NCBI RefSeq assembly: GCF_029227915.1
Contig: NC_079875.1
Span: 27,898,001 to 27,962,000, forward strand
Direction of reading: 5' to 3'
Source of the DNA: Hydractinia symbiolongicarpus
Taxonomy: Eukaryota; Cnidaria; Hydrozoa; Anthoathecata; Hydractiniidae
Length of the DNA: 64,000 nt
Shown: piece by piece, positions 45,596 to 58,329 of the stretch
Layout of the letters: each line of letters begins with the position of its first letter
Numbering within the stretch: position 1 is the first letter of the stretch
Program-made: the position numbers and the translations under genes
Notes under the pieces: generated by a model
Database searches by the model: none
Told to the model about the DNA's origin: nothing
Seen by the model: the letters and a program-made list of their open reading frames with translations, nothing else

Positions 45596-46705
45596 CTCCT
45601 TTTCATTTTTCTAATTTGTGGCTTTGACGAGAATGTAGCAAATCGGTTTAAGTCACAACCACTGTTATTTAAAAATTTCTTGACAATTTGTCCAGCATTT
45701 TTAGGAGTTTCACCTTTTGAGTTGAGTAAGTTAAAATCCTTAGCTAACTGAGTGAAATTAACCTCATCACCATCTGGCAAATTGGTAACTTTAGTGAGAC
45801 AGCCAGCTGAATCCCAACTGTAGTTATCAAGGTTGTCAACATGGTCATGAGGTCTCTTCTAGCAGCTATATCTTCTTTTTCATTCAATGTGCGTTGGAGG
45901 GCACATTCACGACTTTCAAACGATTTAGTCATTCTTTGTTCATTGTATTGCCTTTTTGACAATGTTGAACCAAACAGTCTGAGAAAAATATTAAAAAATA
46001 ATTAACAAATAATAATCAATATTGAGTGGTAATGTTATACAAAATATAAATACAACATTGAATAATTTATTTTTTACTTATGCTGCCTGAACACTTTCAA
46101 TACAATTTTTTTTGCTATAATATATCCTAATAACTTTAGTCACAGTGAAAAAATACCTTGATACAGATGTTTCTTTCCACTGATTTTCTATATCTTTCAA
46201 ATGTCTATTTGTTTCTCAGCTCTCTTTGTGCTGCAACATAAACTAACAGCCTTTGCAAATGTTACACTGTGTTGCTCCTCAAACTTCTGGTCTAATGATT
46301 TGATGGTAGATTTGGTGATGTCTAACAAAACTTTTTGCTGATTTATAGGGTCCAGCCTCTATCGCTCTTTTTTTCAGATAGCTTACTTTTACTGGGAAAT
46401 AAGACAGTGGTATCCTATATTTTTCATTTGTTAAACATGCTTTACAATCCAAAAGACAATGTTTTTGTTTATCTCCAGAAGTTAGCTTATTCCAACCTCG
46501 TGATAAAAACGACTCTAAAACATGTTTTTTCTTTTCAGCAGATGTTTTCCCAAGTGCAAATACATGGTCTTTTATTTTGATGAAATGTTTTTTGCTCGTC
46601 TGTTCTAAAGTTCTTCCCCAGTCTATCACTATCCTTCATCAACAACTCATACACATACACTTTTGCAAATCAACAGGTGAGTGGATCTAACAAAGACATG
46701 CTGTT
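45596..46705 (-). pseudogene. multicopy gene family, exons 1-2 (copy X)
   Basis: Minus strand. Exon 1 (to 46157) has MSLLDPLTC, a stop, FAKVYVYELLMKDSDRLGKN, and after a frameshift ESFLSRGWNKL and CLLDCKACLTNEKYRIPLSYF. Exon 2 (45978-45596) has LFGSTLSKRQYNEQRMTKSF, then after a frameshift YSWDSAGCLTKV, LPDGDEVNFTQLAKDF and NSGCDLNRF. Splice sites match copy Y: donor AAG/GTATTT, acceptor TCTCAG/ACTG, donor GGAG/GTATAT. The stop and two frameshifts make it a pseudogene, but it retains 31 bases in exon 1 that copy Y lacks. Function unknown. Confidence 0.7.
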
Positions 46706-46709
46706 TGAA

Positions 46710-47390
46710 ACTAAAATAAAACATAAAATACATGAAAGTCATAGACGTGGCTCGTAACAATATTTACACCTTTTTCTGTAACAATTTTATAGGAACAATG
46801 AGGCTGAAATTCTCTTTTTCTCTGAAAAACACAACAAACATGGAGAACTACTTGTCAAGTGCGCAAGGAAAAATTGAGCTGAATAAAGTTTTTAAATGAA
46901 AAATTTAACTAGAAATTACTACACAGTGTTTCATGCTTTTTGCAATGAATTTTGACAAAATGATTTATAATATCCGCATAAAACGTGATCAGATCCAGGC
47001 AGGAGTTAAACCTGCTTGCCTTTCTGGTGTTTTTCCAAAGAGACATCTGGATCGTAACTCAATGAATGTACCCTTTTTTAAAAAAATAATTAAAGTAGTG
47101 TGCATTCAGAAAGTACATCTACATCAGTACATCTTGAAACTTCAGACAATACACCGCATCACAATGAATGTCGTCGGTTGAGTTCAACTGTACTTTCTTA
47201 CTAACTAGACTTTATTAACTAACTTAGTTACCATAATGATTGTAAGAAGAAAATCATGCTCCCGGTTGTGACTTCACTATTGTGTAATGAAGCGTTTTAT
47301 TATATCCTTAGACACCCTGAAGACAGTCCCTATCTTTCCAAATTCATTCTTAATAGGTCTTTTAACATTGTGACATGTTGCACGCGACTT
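46710..47390. other. no recognised gene
   Basis: Spacer between copy X and the tRNA cluster. Nothing supported. Confidence 0.35.
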
Positions 47391-47393
47391 GGA

Positions 47394-47465
47394 GGCTCAA
47401 TGGTCTAGTGGCATGATTCTCGCTTTGGGTGCGAGAGGTCCCGGGCTCACATCCCGGTTGAGCCT
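47394..47465 (+). tRNA. tRNA-Pro (TGG)
   Basis: Acceptor GGCTCAA pairs fully with TTGAGCC; D arm GGTCTAGTGGCATGATT; anticodon arm CTCGC-TTTGGGT-GCGAG with anticodon TGG; T stem CCGGG/CCCGG. The T loop CTCACAT differs from the usual TTCAAAT, so function is likely but not certain. It is the only full-length Pro copy of the five in the cluster. Confidence 0.85.
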
Positions 47466-47546
47466 ATTATTAAAGTGTAACTAATGTTAAAGATAGGGAC
47501 TGTCTTCTTCGTCTCCATGGATATAATAAAATGCATGTGACATAGA

Positions 47547-47601
47547 GGCTCAATGGTCTAGTGGCATGATTCTTGCTTTAGGTTCAAATCCCGGTTGAGC
47601 C
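47547..47601 (+). pseudogene. tRNA-Pro pseudogene, internal deletion
   Basis: The 5' half up to TTCTTGCTTTA joins directly to the T loop GGTTCAAATCCC and GGTTGAGCC. The anticodon 3' strand, variable loop and 5' T stem are deleted. Confidence 0.75.
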
Positions 47602-47880
47602 CATTGTTGAAATGTAACTAATGTTGTAAGTGCAATTTCCGTTTGTTTTGCTTTTTACAAAGACACTCGAAATAACACATTCGTAATGCTATTTACTGCA
47701 GAGAACAAACCAAACTCGACTGAAACACAAGTTTTGCCCTGAAGTTAAGAGTGCCCCTTATTGTAGGTGTTATCACATGCGCCTAACATCCCTAACGTGC
47801 CTTTTGGATTCAGGACAGGTACACATGTAGTAATAAATTAACTACTCTGGGTCCCAGTCTGACGCAGTTGAATAGCTAAG

Positions 47881-47952
47881 GACTCTGTTGCGCAATGGTA
47901 GCGCGTCTGACTCCAGATCAGAAGGTTGCGTGTTCAATTCACGTGAGAGTGA
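47881..47952 (+). pseudogene. tRNA-Trp (CCA), acceptor mismatched
   Basis: Anticodon arm TCTGA-CTCCAGA-TCAGA (anticodon CCA) and a good T arm. The acceptor GACTCTG faces GAGAGTG, giving mismatches at both ends that the later copies (CAGAGTC) do not have. Probably decayed. Confidence 0.6.
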
Positions 47953-48159
47953 TAAAAAACAGTATCAAAGCATGCTCACAAAATAATGTGTTATGAGTCA
48001 ATTAATTGTAAGGAAAAACTCATGCTCCAGGTTGTGACCTTACCATTGCGTAGTGAAGCGGTTTATTACATCCTTAGAGACGACGAAGACAGTCCCTATA
48101 TTTCCTAATCTATTCTTACTAGGTCTTTCAACATTGTGACATGTTGCATGTGAAATGGA

Positions 48160-48219
48160 GGCTCAGTGGTCTAGTGGCATGAGTCTCGACTTGGGTGGGA
48201 CACGTCCCCAGGTTGAGCC
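48160..48219 (+). pseudogene. tRNA-Pro pseudogene
   Basis: Starts GGCTCAGTGGTCTAGTGGC and ends GGTTGAGCC, but the anticodon arm is scrambled (CTCGACTTGGGTGGGAC) and the T arm is shortened. Confidence 0.7.
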
Positions 48220-48301
48220 CATTGTTGAAGTGTAAATAATGTTAAAGAGAAGGACTGTCTTCGTCGTCTCTAAGGATATAATAAAAAGCACGTGACATAG
48301 A

Positions 48302-48357
48302 GGCTCAATGGTCTAGTGGCATGATTCTTGCTTTAGATTCAAATCCCAGTTGAGGCC
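48302..48357 (+). pseudogene. tRNA-Pro pseudogene, internal deletion
   Basis: Same deletion type as 47547-47601 (TTGCTTTAGATTCAAATCCC), with a damaged acceptor end. Confidence 0.7.
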
Positions 48358-48452
48358 ATTGTTGAAGTGTATCTAAAGCCTTTTTGATTCGGACACATGT
48401 AGTAATAACTTAACTACTCTGTGTCCCAGTCTTACGCTGTTGAATAGCTACG

Positions 48453-48523
48453 GACTCTGTGGCGCAATGGCAGCGCGTTGACTCCAGATCAGAAGGTTGC
48501 GTGTTCAATTCACGTCAGAGTCA
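48453..48523 (+). pseudogene. tRNA-Trp (CCA) with one-base deletion in anticodon stem
   Basis: Acceptor GACTCTG/CAGAGTC pairs well and the anticodon CCA is kept, but the anticodon stem has lost a C (GCGTTGACTCC instead of GCGTCTGACTCC). Likely inactive. Confidence 0.65.
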
Positions 48524-48729
48524 TAAAAAACAGTATTAGATCATGCTGACAAAATAATGTGTTATAAGTCAATCAATTGTAAGGAAAAGTCATGCTCCAG
48601 GTTGTGACTTCACAATTGCGAACTGAAGCTTTTTATTACATCCTTAGAGCCGACGGAGACAGTCCCTATATTTCCTAATACACTCTTACTAGGTCTTTCA
48701 ACATTGGGACATGTTGCACGTGACATAGT

Positions 48730-48788
48730 GGCTCAATGGTCTAGTGGCATGATTCTCGATTTGGGTGGGACACGTCCCAGGTTGAGCC
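48730..48788 (+). pseudogene. tRNA-Pro pseudogene
   Basis: As 48160-48219: anticodon arm scrambled, T arm shortened, acceptor ends kept. Confidence 0.7.
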
Positions 48789-48870
48789 CATTGTTGAAGT
48801 GTAACTAATGTTAAAGATAAGGACTGTCTTCGTCGTCTCTAAGGATATAATAAAGAGCACGTGACATAGA

Positions 48871-48925
48871 GGCTCAATGGTCTAGTGGCATGATTCTTGC
48901 TTTAGATTCAAATCCCAGTTGAGCC
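48871..48925 (+). pseudogene. tRNA-Pro pseudogene, internal deletion
   Basis: As 48302-48357, with the acceptor 3' strand TTGAGCC kept. Confidence 0.7.
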
Positions 48926-49022
48926 CATTGTTGAAGTGTATCTAAAGCCTTTTGGATTCGGGACACATGTAGTAATAACTTAACTACTCTGTGTCCCAGT
49001 CTTACGCAGTTGTATAGCTACG

Positions 49023-49094
49023 GACTCTGTGGTGCAATGGTGGCGCGTCTGACTCCAGATCAGAAGGTTGCGCGTTTAATTCACGTCAGAGTCA
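49023..49094 (+). tRNA. tRNA-Trp (CCA), slightly diverged
   Basis: Full 72-nt cloverleaf: acceptor GACTCTG/CAGAGTC, anticodon arm TCTGA/TCAGA with CCA. D arm has GGTGCAATGGTGGC (usual GGCGCAATGGTAGC) and the T loop is TTTAATT, so the B box is weakened. May be inactive. Confidence 0.7.
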
Positions 49095-49197
49095 TAAAAA
49101 GCAGTATTAAAACATGGTTACAAAATAATGGTTCTTATGTGAAGTAATTGTAAGAAGAAAATCTTGCTCCAGGTTGTGACTGTTGTGAATGGCTACG

Positions 49198-49269
49198 GAC
49201 TCTGTGGCGCAATGGTAGCGCGTCTGACTCCAGATCAGAAGGTTGTGTGTTCAATTCACGTCAGAGTCA
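49198..49269 (+). tRNA. tRNA-Trp (CCA)
   Basis: Best Trp copy of the cluster: acceptor GACTCTG/CAGAGTC fully paired, D arm GGCGCAATGGTAGCGC, anticodon CCA, T arm GTGTG-TTCAATT-CACGT with two G-U pairs. Confidence 0.85.
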
Positions 49270-49358
49270 TAAAAAACAGTATTAAAACATGGTTACAAAA
49301 TAATGGTTCTTGAGTGAAGTAACTGCTTGACGCAATTAAGGAAGACATCGCAGCTTTT

Positions 49359-49613
49359 TTGTGTACCACGTGTCTCCATTGGATAATAATAAAAAAGCAA
49401 ATTAAATTACGTCATGTTCTGCGATGCTCGATCATATGCCGTGGACTATACTTACCACAACATATTAACTTTCTTTTTTCGTGCGTGAAGCCATTGTATT
49501 TCGGTCCGGAAAATTATGAGCGACGTCTTCGCCACGTTTTTCCAAAGCTCAGCAAGAAGTCAAGGGCAAGGGAATACGTGCAAGCAGTGACAAAGATTCA
49601 AGAAAACAGGTAT
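49359..49613 (+). CDS. possible exon, unknown protein
   Basis: A plus frame with KPLYFGPENYERRLRHVF, PKLSKKSRAREYVQAVTK and KIQENR ends at a donor-like CAG/GTATAT near 49609. The basic, charged sequence looks protein-like but no family is recognised and no following exon was found before 50.5 kb. Confidence 0.25.
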
Positions 49614-49659
49614 ATATATCTAGCTAATCTAGTTCATTTTCGTATTTACTGATAATAAT

Positions 49660-50530
49660 ATTCTTTACAGTGACATAAGGTTTTCGGGAATAGTAAAGTT
49701 CTATATATATTTACATGATACGATTTCTATAGCTAGCTAGCTAAATAGCTACCACAAAATAACTATAGCTATACCTATAACTATACTCCATATAGCTACC
49801 TAGTCACAGCTACCTATCCAGTACAGACATATACTAATTTTTTAAAGCTGTAGCTGGCTATCAGAAAATACACTGAATATTGCTTGTTCATAGTGTCCAA
49901 TAGCAGAGCTAATGTTTTTACTCCAAAATAGTCTATATAGATGAATTCCTGTGTGATGTTGTGTTGTTTATATTCCCAGACCTTGGATTTACAGTTAGAA
50001 CATATGTCAGTAAAATGATGCTACTAGGCACAGCGCAAGTTTTTAACCATAGTACGACTTTCTATACTTAAATTCTGCATTATATTTCCTGTTTTTCCAA
50101 TTGCCTGTCAATATTTTATGAACTATTTCGTTTCGTTAAACGAAAGCCATACAAAGTGCTTCAAATTTTAACCGATGTTCATATATAAAAACTTTATAAA
50201 CAAATTATCTTTAGAACTTAAACAAAGTTTTTTATAAGGCCTGTCACCAAATTCCGTATAACGAAACAAACTTTATTATTCTTTGTATATACAAATTACA
50301 TACAAACTTCATTTCAAATTATACGAACTTTACACGAACTTTATAATTTTAGTGATACGAAAAAGAATGTATTAAAATGCAAAAGATTTAATAAATCGAT
50401 GCAAAGTTTTGATCCGAAGCATTGACACCAAAATAATACGTTGTGTTACATATGTTTTACTTCAAGTGGAAATCCGGCATTTACCACCTCGGATTTTCCT
50501 TTTTAAGAACAACAAAAATTAAGTGTCAAA
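49660..50530. other. no recognised gene
   Basis: A+T-rich spacer rich in AGCTAGCTA/TAGCTACC words (49730-49860). No gene seen. Confidence 0.4.
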
Positions 50531-50536
50531 AGTTAT

Positions 50537-53500
50537 TTACAAATTAAACTGTGATTTTAATTGTGTAATTATTGACAATTTTTTAACATTTTTGTTATAA
50601 ACCATTTGATCTTCTTCGTTTTTAGACACAATGTCAATCCCCTTTTGTGATTGCAGCAGTTTCATTTCAGTCTCCTTAAGTTGTTTTTTAATATTGTTTC
50701 TTGCTACCACTAACTTTACTTCTATTTGGGCTGATAATTGACATAATTGTTGTCTGTACATGTTGGGGTGGGTTTTGAAACACTTTCTAATGTTGTCGTA
50801 TTCACTGACTAACTTGCAATCTCCTAATATCTTTACAAGCAAATTTGCTGTCTTGCTCATTTCTGTTGTATGCACTTTTTTTAAGGAGATCATATGATTT
50901 GATGGCAACTCTTTTGGTATTGTTGGTGCTGCTTTTGGAGTGCTTGTCAGAGGAGTCATTGGTGTTGCAGAATGATGGCTTGAAAAATCCAGTATTGAGG
51001 TGTTCATTGGTGACGATGCTAATACTGCATCAATGCTAGTGGCTGGTTCTGTAAGTGTTGTTTCTTCTCTCATAGTGGAAGCAAAGCTTATGGTGTCCAG
51101 AAACTTAATTAATGTGGCATCACTCTTGTTTTCAATTTTTATTTTAAAGGCTGGTATATTTTCTGGATGGCTTAAACATTTTTCCCAGCACAACTTTAAA
51201 AATTCCTTTTCTGTTTCTATTGTGTGTTGCCGAAAGTGATGAGTTTTTTTGGTTGTGTTTAGTGCCTCGTTGGTGTCGAAAAATTCAATGCCACTGTCTG
51301 CTTCTTTCCAAAATTGAGGTGTTACCAAATAATCAGCAATGCGCTCGAGGTGGGCTTGGTATGTCCACGGATGTTTTTCAATTACATGGTAAGGTATAAT
51401 TGTATTTCTTCTTCTACTTAAAATTCCATTACTGTGTTTACTTATTTTGCTTTCAATACCAGATAAGATGGTATGATTGGAGTTTTCCTCTTTAACTTGC
51501 AGTCTCAAAAATGCATTTAGGATCACATTTGCAGGGTGGTGATTTGAGGTCTGCGAAGAAATTACTTTAAGGAAGTTGAAGCTTCTTTCCTCATTTTCTG
51601 TATTTGTTGTAGGTCCAGAGAAGATACGGTATTGTTCTGGTGCATGTGCAATCAATGAGTGGTAATACTGACCATACAGTTTGCGTTTGGTTAATGATTT
51701 TGGGCTTTTAATCACTTCGTTCAGTGCCAACGCATGTAAGAAGGTGGTATTGTGCAGTCGCAATATGGATGTAGGTGTGCGGCACTGCTCTGGACTGTAC
51801 ATGATTTCCTGAATTTCACAAGCTGTTTCCAGAACTTCAAAAACCTTTTGATCTACCTTCCCGTGTAAGTGGTTTGTGCAGTCTACCAAGCTTAATCTAT
51901 AATCAGCAGCACGTTTAGCTTCTTTACCGCTGAAGGAGGCTGCAACCGTTGTTTCAAATAACTTCCTATCGTTCTTGTTTAGGTGGAATGGCAATTCATG
52001 GTATAAATTTTTTAAATGGCCAGCAATACAATGTAACGGCTCGCAAGGAAGGATTTCGTAATTGGCGAGACCAGACTGCGACAAAGAACAATTTGGTGAT
52101 GCATACAACAGTGCTGGAGCACGTTGACTCCCTTTCAATTCTCTGTCAAGCATCTTCAGGAGGGCATCCTTTTTATTTTCGCATCCAAGTTTTACCTCGC
52201 GTTCGTGTAAATCTGCTATAATATCTACCTTAGATATATTATCTGTGTAATGTAAATATTTTTTGTTCAGCGCATTTCGACCGTATATCGTAGCTGATAA
52301 TGATTGCAGCTTCTGTTGTAATGACGTATGCGATAAATTAAATATATGCACTAACTCCTTAGATCTCTCGGCGTGCATTCCGCATGCCCAACAAAAGTAG
52401 TGCCCACCCTTTTGATGGCCAGCCTCAAACTGACAAGCGGGAGCATCACCTAAAAAATAATTTTATACAAATTATGAATTAATTATACTGTGGATCGAAT
52501 GAACAACGTCCATGTGTAAAAGGAAAAGGGCATTTTTGCAAGCGTTGATAAAGCTAAATTTGTTTTGCTTTTGTAGAAAATTTCGGGATTTTAGTGCTTT
52601 TTTATGATAAATATTGATAATTATAATTTTTTTCCAGGAAACTGACAACGTAGCTAAACACTGACGTTTTTCTTACCCTTAAATATTCGCAGTATATTCG
52701 AAATTTCGATGCCTTCCACATTTGTCGTGGTCAAATTTCGTATGTCATCCATGCGAACTTCGCTGTACATTATTTGTTGATCGTTGGAAGGACATCGAGC
52801 TAACATGTATAACTCGGGGGTTTCTACAGTACTTTGTACGTCGACGTGTAAACCTAAGAAAGCAAAAATTATAAAAGTCTGTTTAGAAACCGTAAATTGC
52901 ACTTAGAGAGGCATGGAAAAGCTATTGAGTGCATAAAATGTAAGATAAAATGGATTTTTTTCTTTGTGCGCTAATTACAGAAAAATGTGACCGCTATATT
53001 TGGAGAATCAAGTATAAGAGAGAACTAGATAAATTTGCAAATGACATGACAATACCAGTTTTTACACGCAAACAATTGGTCTTTTAATCCATTAAGCGCT
53101 CGCCCCTGCGTCCAGGGCGCCTAATCGGCCATTTACGGCAATGTCGCGCCACTTAAACGGCAATTAGCATCCGGTTGAAAAAATGTTCCGTAGTATTACT
53201 CGGGCAAAAAACGACTTGTATTACATTTGGGACGATGTTGGTAAAGTTTCCGTTGCAATTTCCGCACGCGTTTATTAAACATTTTTGTTTAGGACTTCCT
53301 TAACTTTTTGACCGCCTCGGGAACTGGTTTAGTTTCTGATTTCAAGTTAAGATGTCGGGTTGTTTTAATTGAAATTTTAATTGCGTTTATACAAGGAAAA
53401 ACATTTACCCGTTTACCGAGATCTCGGGTGCGCATGATCGGGATCTCGCATCGAGGTTTCTCTCAGTAGCTATTCCTGTTTTCGCTTTTTTATATTTAGT

Positions 53501-56441
53501 TACTTTCTGCTGCAGTTGTTGAACAACATTCTGTGATATTTCTCCCTGTTTGTTGTGTAATCAGACTGCAGGCCCATTAACAAATTGTCCAAATGTAAAT
53601 GACTTATATCTTGTTTAATACACTGTTTTGTTTCGTAATACCAGTATACGGAACGTCCTTATTTATAGAGCCTGTGCCGTTTCTTGATTGTGACCAGACC
53701 GTTTATTTCAGAAGTTATGTGAAATTCAGTACAAATGTTAGTTCTAGTTCTAATGTATTTCTTTATAGTGTTTAGTTAGTCAAAAAACAAATTTTGAAAC
53801 TCTGCCTGAAAATCCTTCTACCGAAACTTTTGAGGATGATTTCATTAAAAACTGTAGGTGTCCGCTTTGGGGGAGGAGGGGGGGTCTTTAACTCAAGAAA
53901 AGAATAAATAACAATTTTATTTATCAACCGGATATTATCCAGTTATAATATGTATTTCGAAAATACGAGGAACATACAGTTAAGAACTTTTTTCGCTCCT
54001 AAATAGTACCTAAAACGTCTAAAACCTTACCTGTCTTCTCAAAATATTCTTCATCAGTGTAAAAAACAGCTTTGTCAAATAAACAGAACATTGTAATAAG
54101 TAGATGCGAGTGATTAGAAGATGACGATGTATCATGCCAATTCCCGAAATGACGTTGCCGTTGCAGCTTCTTCAAAAGTGCTACAGACGCGTCGAAGTCT
54201 TGGTCATCAACGCACAGGTCCAATCTGTTTAATTCGATAACCAGTGTTTCATTATCGATTTTGTCGTAAAAAGAATCTGGGTGTAATCGGTAATACGGTT
54301 TGTGCTTTTTCGCCAAAGACTGACATATTGTTGTGATATCGTTTTTCTGCCTATTACACAAAATAAGTCAAACAATGAGCATCTGTCATGACAGTAAAAA
54401 TACTAGTTTTGCTTTTTACAACATAATGCTAACTTCGGCCTAATTTTTGTCAACAAAATAAGTACAGACTTAACCGAAATATAGACCCTAAAAATTTAAT
54501 TTCTCCATCGACAAGGGACAAACTTTCAAACTCTTGCGGGACCAACAACTCTCCAACTGAATATACACCCTTAAAAAAACTTTTTTGAGTAAGCGTCTTT
54601 AAGTCTTAAAAAATGCAATTTCTTAATTAAAACAATTACCTTTGCCACAAGTTCTTTCATTTTTGCTTCTTTTTCCTCACTTCTTTCTTCGGTCGGCATA
54701 GTGATATTAGTACCAAGCAGTCTACAATGATAAATACGAAAAAGTTATACTTGTATTATTAGGGCACTATTAGTGTCACTTAAAGAAATTGTAAACTTTA
54801 AAGAACTTAAAAAAATATTTTACTGACAGGACACTGGGCTATACACATGATTTAAGTAAGGAGGAAAACTACCTATGCAAACCTTAGAAGCGCATTTCAT
54901 ACGAAAAGGTACATGTAAAAGAAGTTCTAAAGTTGTATACCTTCTCTTCATCCTTCTAACCCTTGGCTTTGCACTGAATGGTTTGAGTCGGTTCAAATCA
55001 CAACCACTATCATTTAAAAATGTCTTAATCACTTGGCCAGCATTCTTGGGTGTATCCCCTTTTGCATTTAACAATGTGAATTCATTGGCAAGCTGGGTGT
55101 AATTAACTGCATGACCATCAGGCAAGCTGCCAACTTTAGCAAGACAGCCAACTGAATCCCAACTATAATTAGCAGGATTACCTACATGATCATGCGGTTG
55201 CTTTAACCCAGCAGCAATGTCATCTTTGTTGTTGACGGATCTACATATTGCACTTTTGTAAGTTTCAAATGATTTTGAAATACGATTTCTATTGTGTTGG
55301 CGTTTTGAGGTTGTGGATTCATATAACCTGAATAAAATAACAAAAAATCAAACAATGGTGGTAAATAATTACTTCTTTATACCCATTTGAATTTCTTATT
55401 TTATTTTCATAATGTTCATATTTGTTGTAAAAACAAGTCTTAATTTAAGGGCGAATGCAACATAACTTTAATGAATAACATATCATAAAAACAGAAGAAA
55501 TAGAAAGAATCAAAGTTTATTAAAAAGAAAAAAAGAGAGTTTAAGAAACATTTCATGCTCAAATGCATTTTTTAAGAAACATTGAGCCTGCCTTGCAAAA
55601 CCAGTTTCTTAAAAAAAAAAATGTGTAACTTGAAGCTTATATTTTCATTACACTTTTTAGATAACAGATCTATGAACTTCTCCAATTCCAAAACAGATTT
55701 CAAACAGATTTTCAAAAATTTTGAAAGTTTTTCTCATAGGTTTCGAGGAATAAAGTAATAATCTATATCTAGCTAAGTATATACTGTTTCAGTTACTGTA
55801 ATACCCTTTTCAAATACCTGGCAACAGATGTTTCTTTCCACTGCTTTTCCATATCAGATTTTATGGCCCTACATAAATCTCTCTTCGTTTCTTTTTCCTT
55901 AACACAATTTGACAGAGTTATGGCTTTCGTAAAAGTGATACTGTGATCCTTCTTAAACTGTTGATTTAAAGATGCCACAGTATCAGAGGCCACCTCTATT
56001 ATTTTTTGTTTGTGAGGCTTATACAAACCCGCATCCTCTGCTTTCCTTTTCCCACATTTGGATTTAGTTTGAAAGAAAGAAAGTGGCAGCCTAAATTTTT
56101 CGTTACGTATGCAGGCCTTGCAAACAAGGAACGAGTGGCTTTCTTCATCTTTCAGCTTCAATTTTCTCCATGCATCGAGGGAAAATTCTGTTAAAATGGC
56201 ATTTTTTCGAGATACAGAAGATTTTCCAATATTTACAAACATCTGTTTCAGTTTCAATGCCGATTTTTTGTACTGTTCATACGAAAAATCAACAAATCCA
56301 TTTCCATCTTTAAATAAAACTATGAAGTTGTTAAAATGTTCGTGATAACAAACTGCAGTATCTGACTTGCTAACATTTTTCCCAAGTCTATAACTTTTGC
56401 AAATCCGCAAGTCAATGGATCTAACAACATCGTAACTAACA
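50537..56441 (-). CDS. six-exon gene of an expanded family, unknown function (copy Y)
   Basis: Exons by splice signals: 56441-55818, 55327-54941, 54721-54640, 54346-54031, 52853-52677, 52449-50537. Codon phases agree at all five junctions; the open product from exon 1 onward is about 1160 residues. Landmarks: [17 protein letters not shown] (exon 1), [12 protein letters not shown] and [10 protein letters not shown] (exon 2), [16 protein letters not shown] (exon 4), [12 protein letters not shown] (exon 5), [20 protein letters not shown] plus CWAC (start of exon 6), [16 protein letters not shown] and [10 protein letters not shown] (exon 6). From memory this family is highly multicopy in cnidarians and may derive from a mobile element. 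Compared with copy X, exon 1 lacks 31 bases near the putative MLLDPLTC start, which shifts the frame, so the N-terminus is in doubt. The large last exon is fully open, so decay is slight. Confidence 0.65.
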
Positions 56442-56456
56442 GCTAAAAATAAATAA

Positions 56457-56659
<203 letters not shown>

Positions 56660-57760
56660 TTCAGTTGTATAATAATGTTACCTTGATAAAAGCGAGATAG
56701 GCGAATAAAATTCCTGAACCTGGACTATATATTTTTTAACCAAGGGAGTAAATGTTGACCTTTAGCATTTATTTATTCGACGTGCTGAATGATATCATCA
56801 CTCTCCTCATATTGTCTTATTTTTATTGACCATTTTTGCTTTGCAGGCAAACACACATATATAGCTCCGCAGAGAAAATTTATTGTTGTTTTTTCAACAA
56901 AATAAATACAAAATATAGCTAGCTATATTGCTCAGAAAAAACACTAAACATCTCTTTTTAAATAAATTTCACAAGCTAAACTACAAGCTAGCTAGCTTAA
57001 CTTCTTGTTTTTAAGAGTTTTGGCTAACCTCGTCAAATTAACTGCTGAATATTCCTGAAAAAAATCCTGGCTGATAACACAAGTTTTAGTATTAAGAAAT
57101 ATTCAGATATACTATACCTTGCTTTTAGAAGTTTGACTATATTTCCATGTACCTCCTCGTATTATTATTGCCGCCAAACCGCCATTATTATTCACCTTGT
57201 CCGATGACGTTCAGCGATTTGATTGGACAAAAAACGCATGTCCGATCTGGTCTGGAAATTATAATTTTAGCAAAACTTTTCTGTTTTTGTCTGTTTGTTT
57301 ATGTAGCTAGCTACTGGGTGTCTTTATCAAATTATCGCATGCTTATTTCACACTAAACATATAACATTTATGTGATATTTAGAAAGGGCATGCATTAGTG
57401 CAACGTTTGGTACCAAGTCTATTTAGGTTACATGCGCATATAGAGATTTGTGAACCATTTTAGTACCAAATAGCAATAAAACATGCATGTTTTTCATAAT
57501 TATCTCTTTATATAAGCCATAAAAAACCCTAGACTTTTTTGAAACGAATAGCCACCTTTGTTGTCGACATAAAAAGAAGCTAGGTGTATCAGGATATTTT
57601 AATATAAGCGTGCGATCTTTAAAAAACCCCCCAAAAGTGTACCCTCCTCTGAGACGGAAAACTCCTTCAAAAACGTTTCATTGATCTAAACCAGGCCTTC
57701 TTTCAGAAGTTGAAAGCTTGCAGACCAGATATAATATCACTTCCAAGGCCTGAGACACAT
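56660..57760. other. no recognised gene
   Basis: A+T-rich. No exon upstream of copy Y could be identified here. Confidence 0.4.
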
Positions 57761-57762
57761 TA

Positions 57763-58260
57763 TTAAACATTTTTTTCAGATTTAAAGTTTAGGTTTTGAA
57801 AAACCCCCCAAAACGTGTATTTTACGGAACCCCACCTTAACTGCGTCGAGTATTTTCTGCTACTCCAAAAGATGAAAGCACTACCAGTAGGGGAGCTTCC
57901 TATGTTTTCAACAGTTGTACCATACCATAACTCATCACCCAGCCCTATTACTCTTGAAAGTAGAAACATTGCCAAAATTATATTATAGGGAAGCAAGCTG
58001 GAAAAGCTATATTAGAAACAAAGAGGTGGCTTCATTATTTGGCCGAGACCGTTGTTCTCTTAACCATGAACCTCTTCTGCAATATATCAGCATTTGCCAA
58101 TTAAGAAGAAACTACTTGGTTATTCTCATTGAAGCAAAAAGTGTTGAGATTATATATAGATTATATATAGGAGAAAATCCCATGCTCTTGCCCTTCTTCA
58201 AGATTTTGCGAAACTTTCCCTGTTGCTTTTCTTCCTTGTCAAAAATTATCCATAAGTAAC
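57763..58260 (-). pseudogene. C-terminal relic following zinc-knuckle protein (copy B of repeated element)
   Basis: Broken minus-strand frames continue from the zinc-knuckle ORF: FIIVTYG, a stop, and FLTRKKSNRE, then NENNQVVSS. These look like the segment that normally follows the zinc knuckle in this family, but stops and shifts are frequent. Confidence 0.35.
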
Positions 58261-58329
58261 GATGATGAAATTTTTTTGACAAGCTCAGTTAACTTATCCT
58301 TCTTCCTTTTTCTGTTTACAAACTCTTTC

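Noticed and set aside
50845-52221. Plus-strand ORFs opposite the large exon
   Set aside because: Shadows of the 50537-52449 minus-strand exon.
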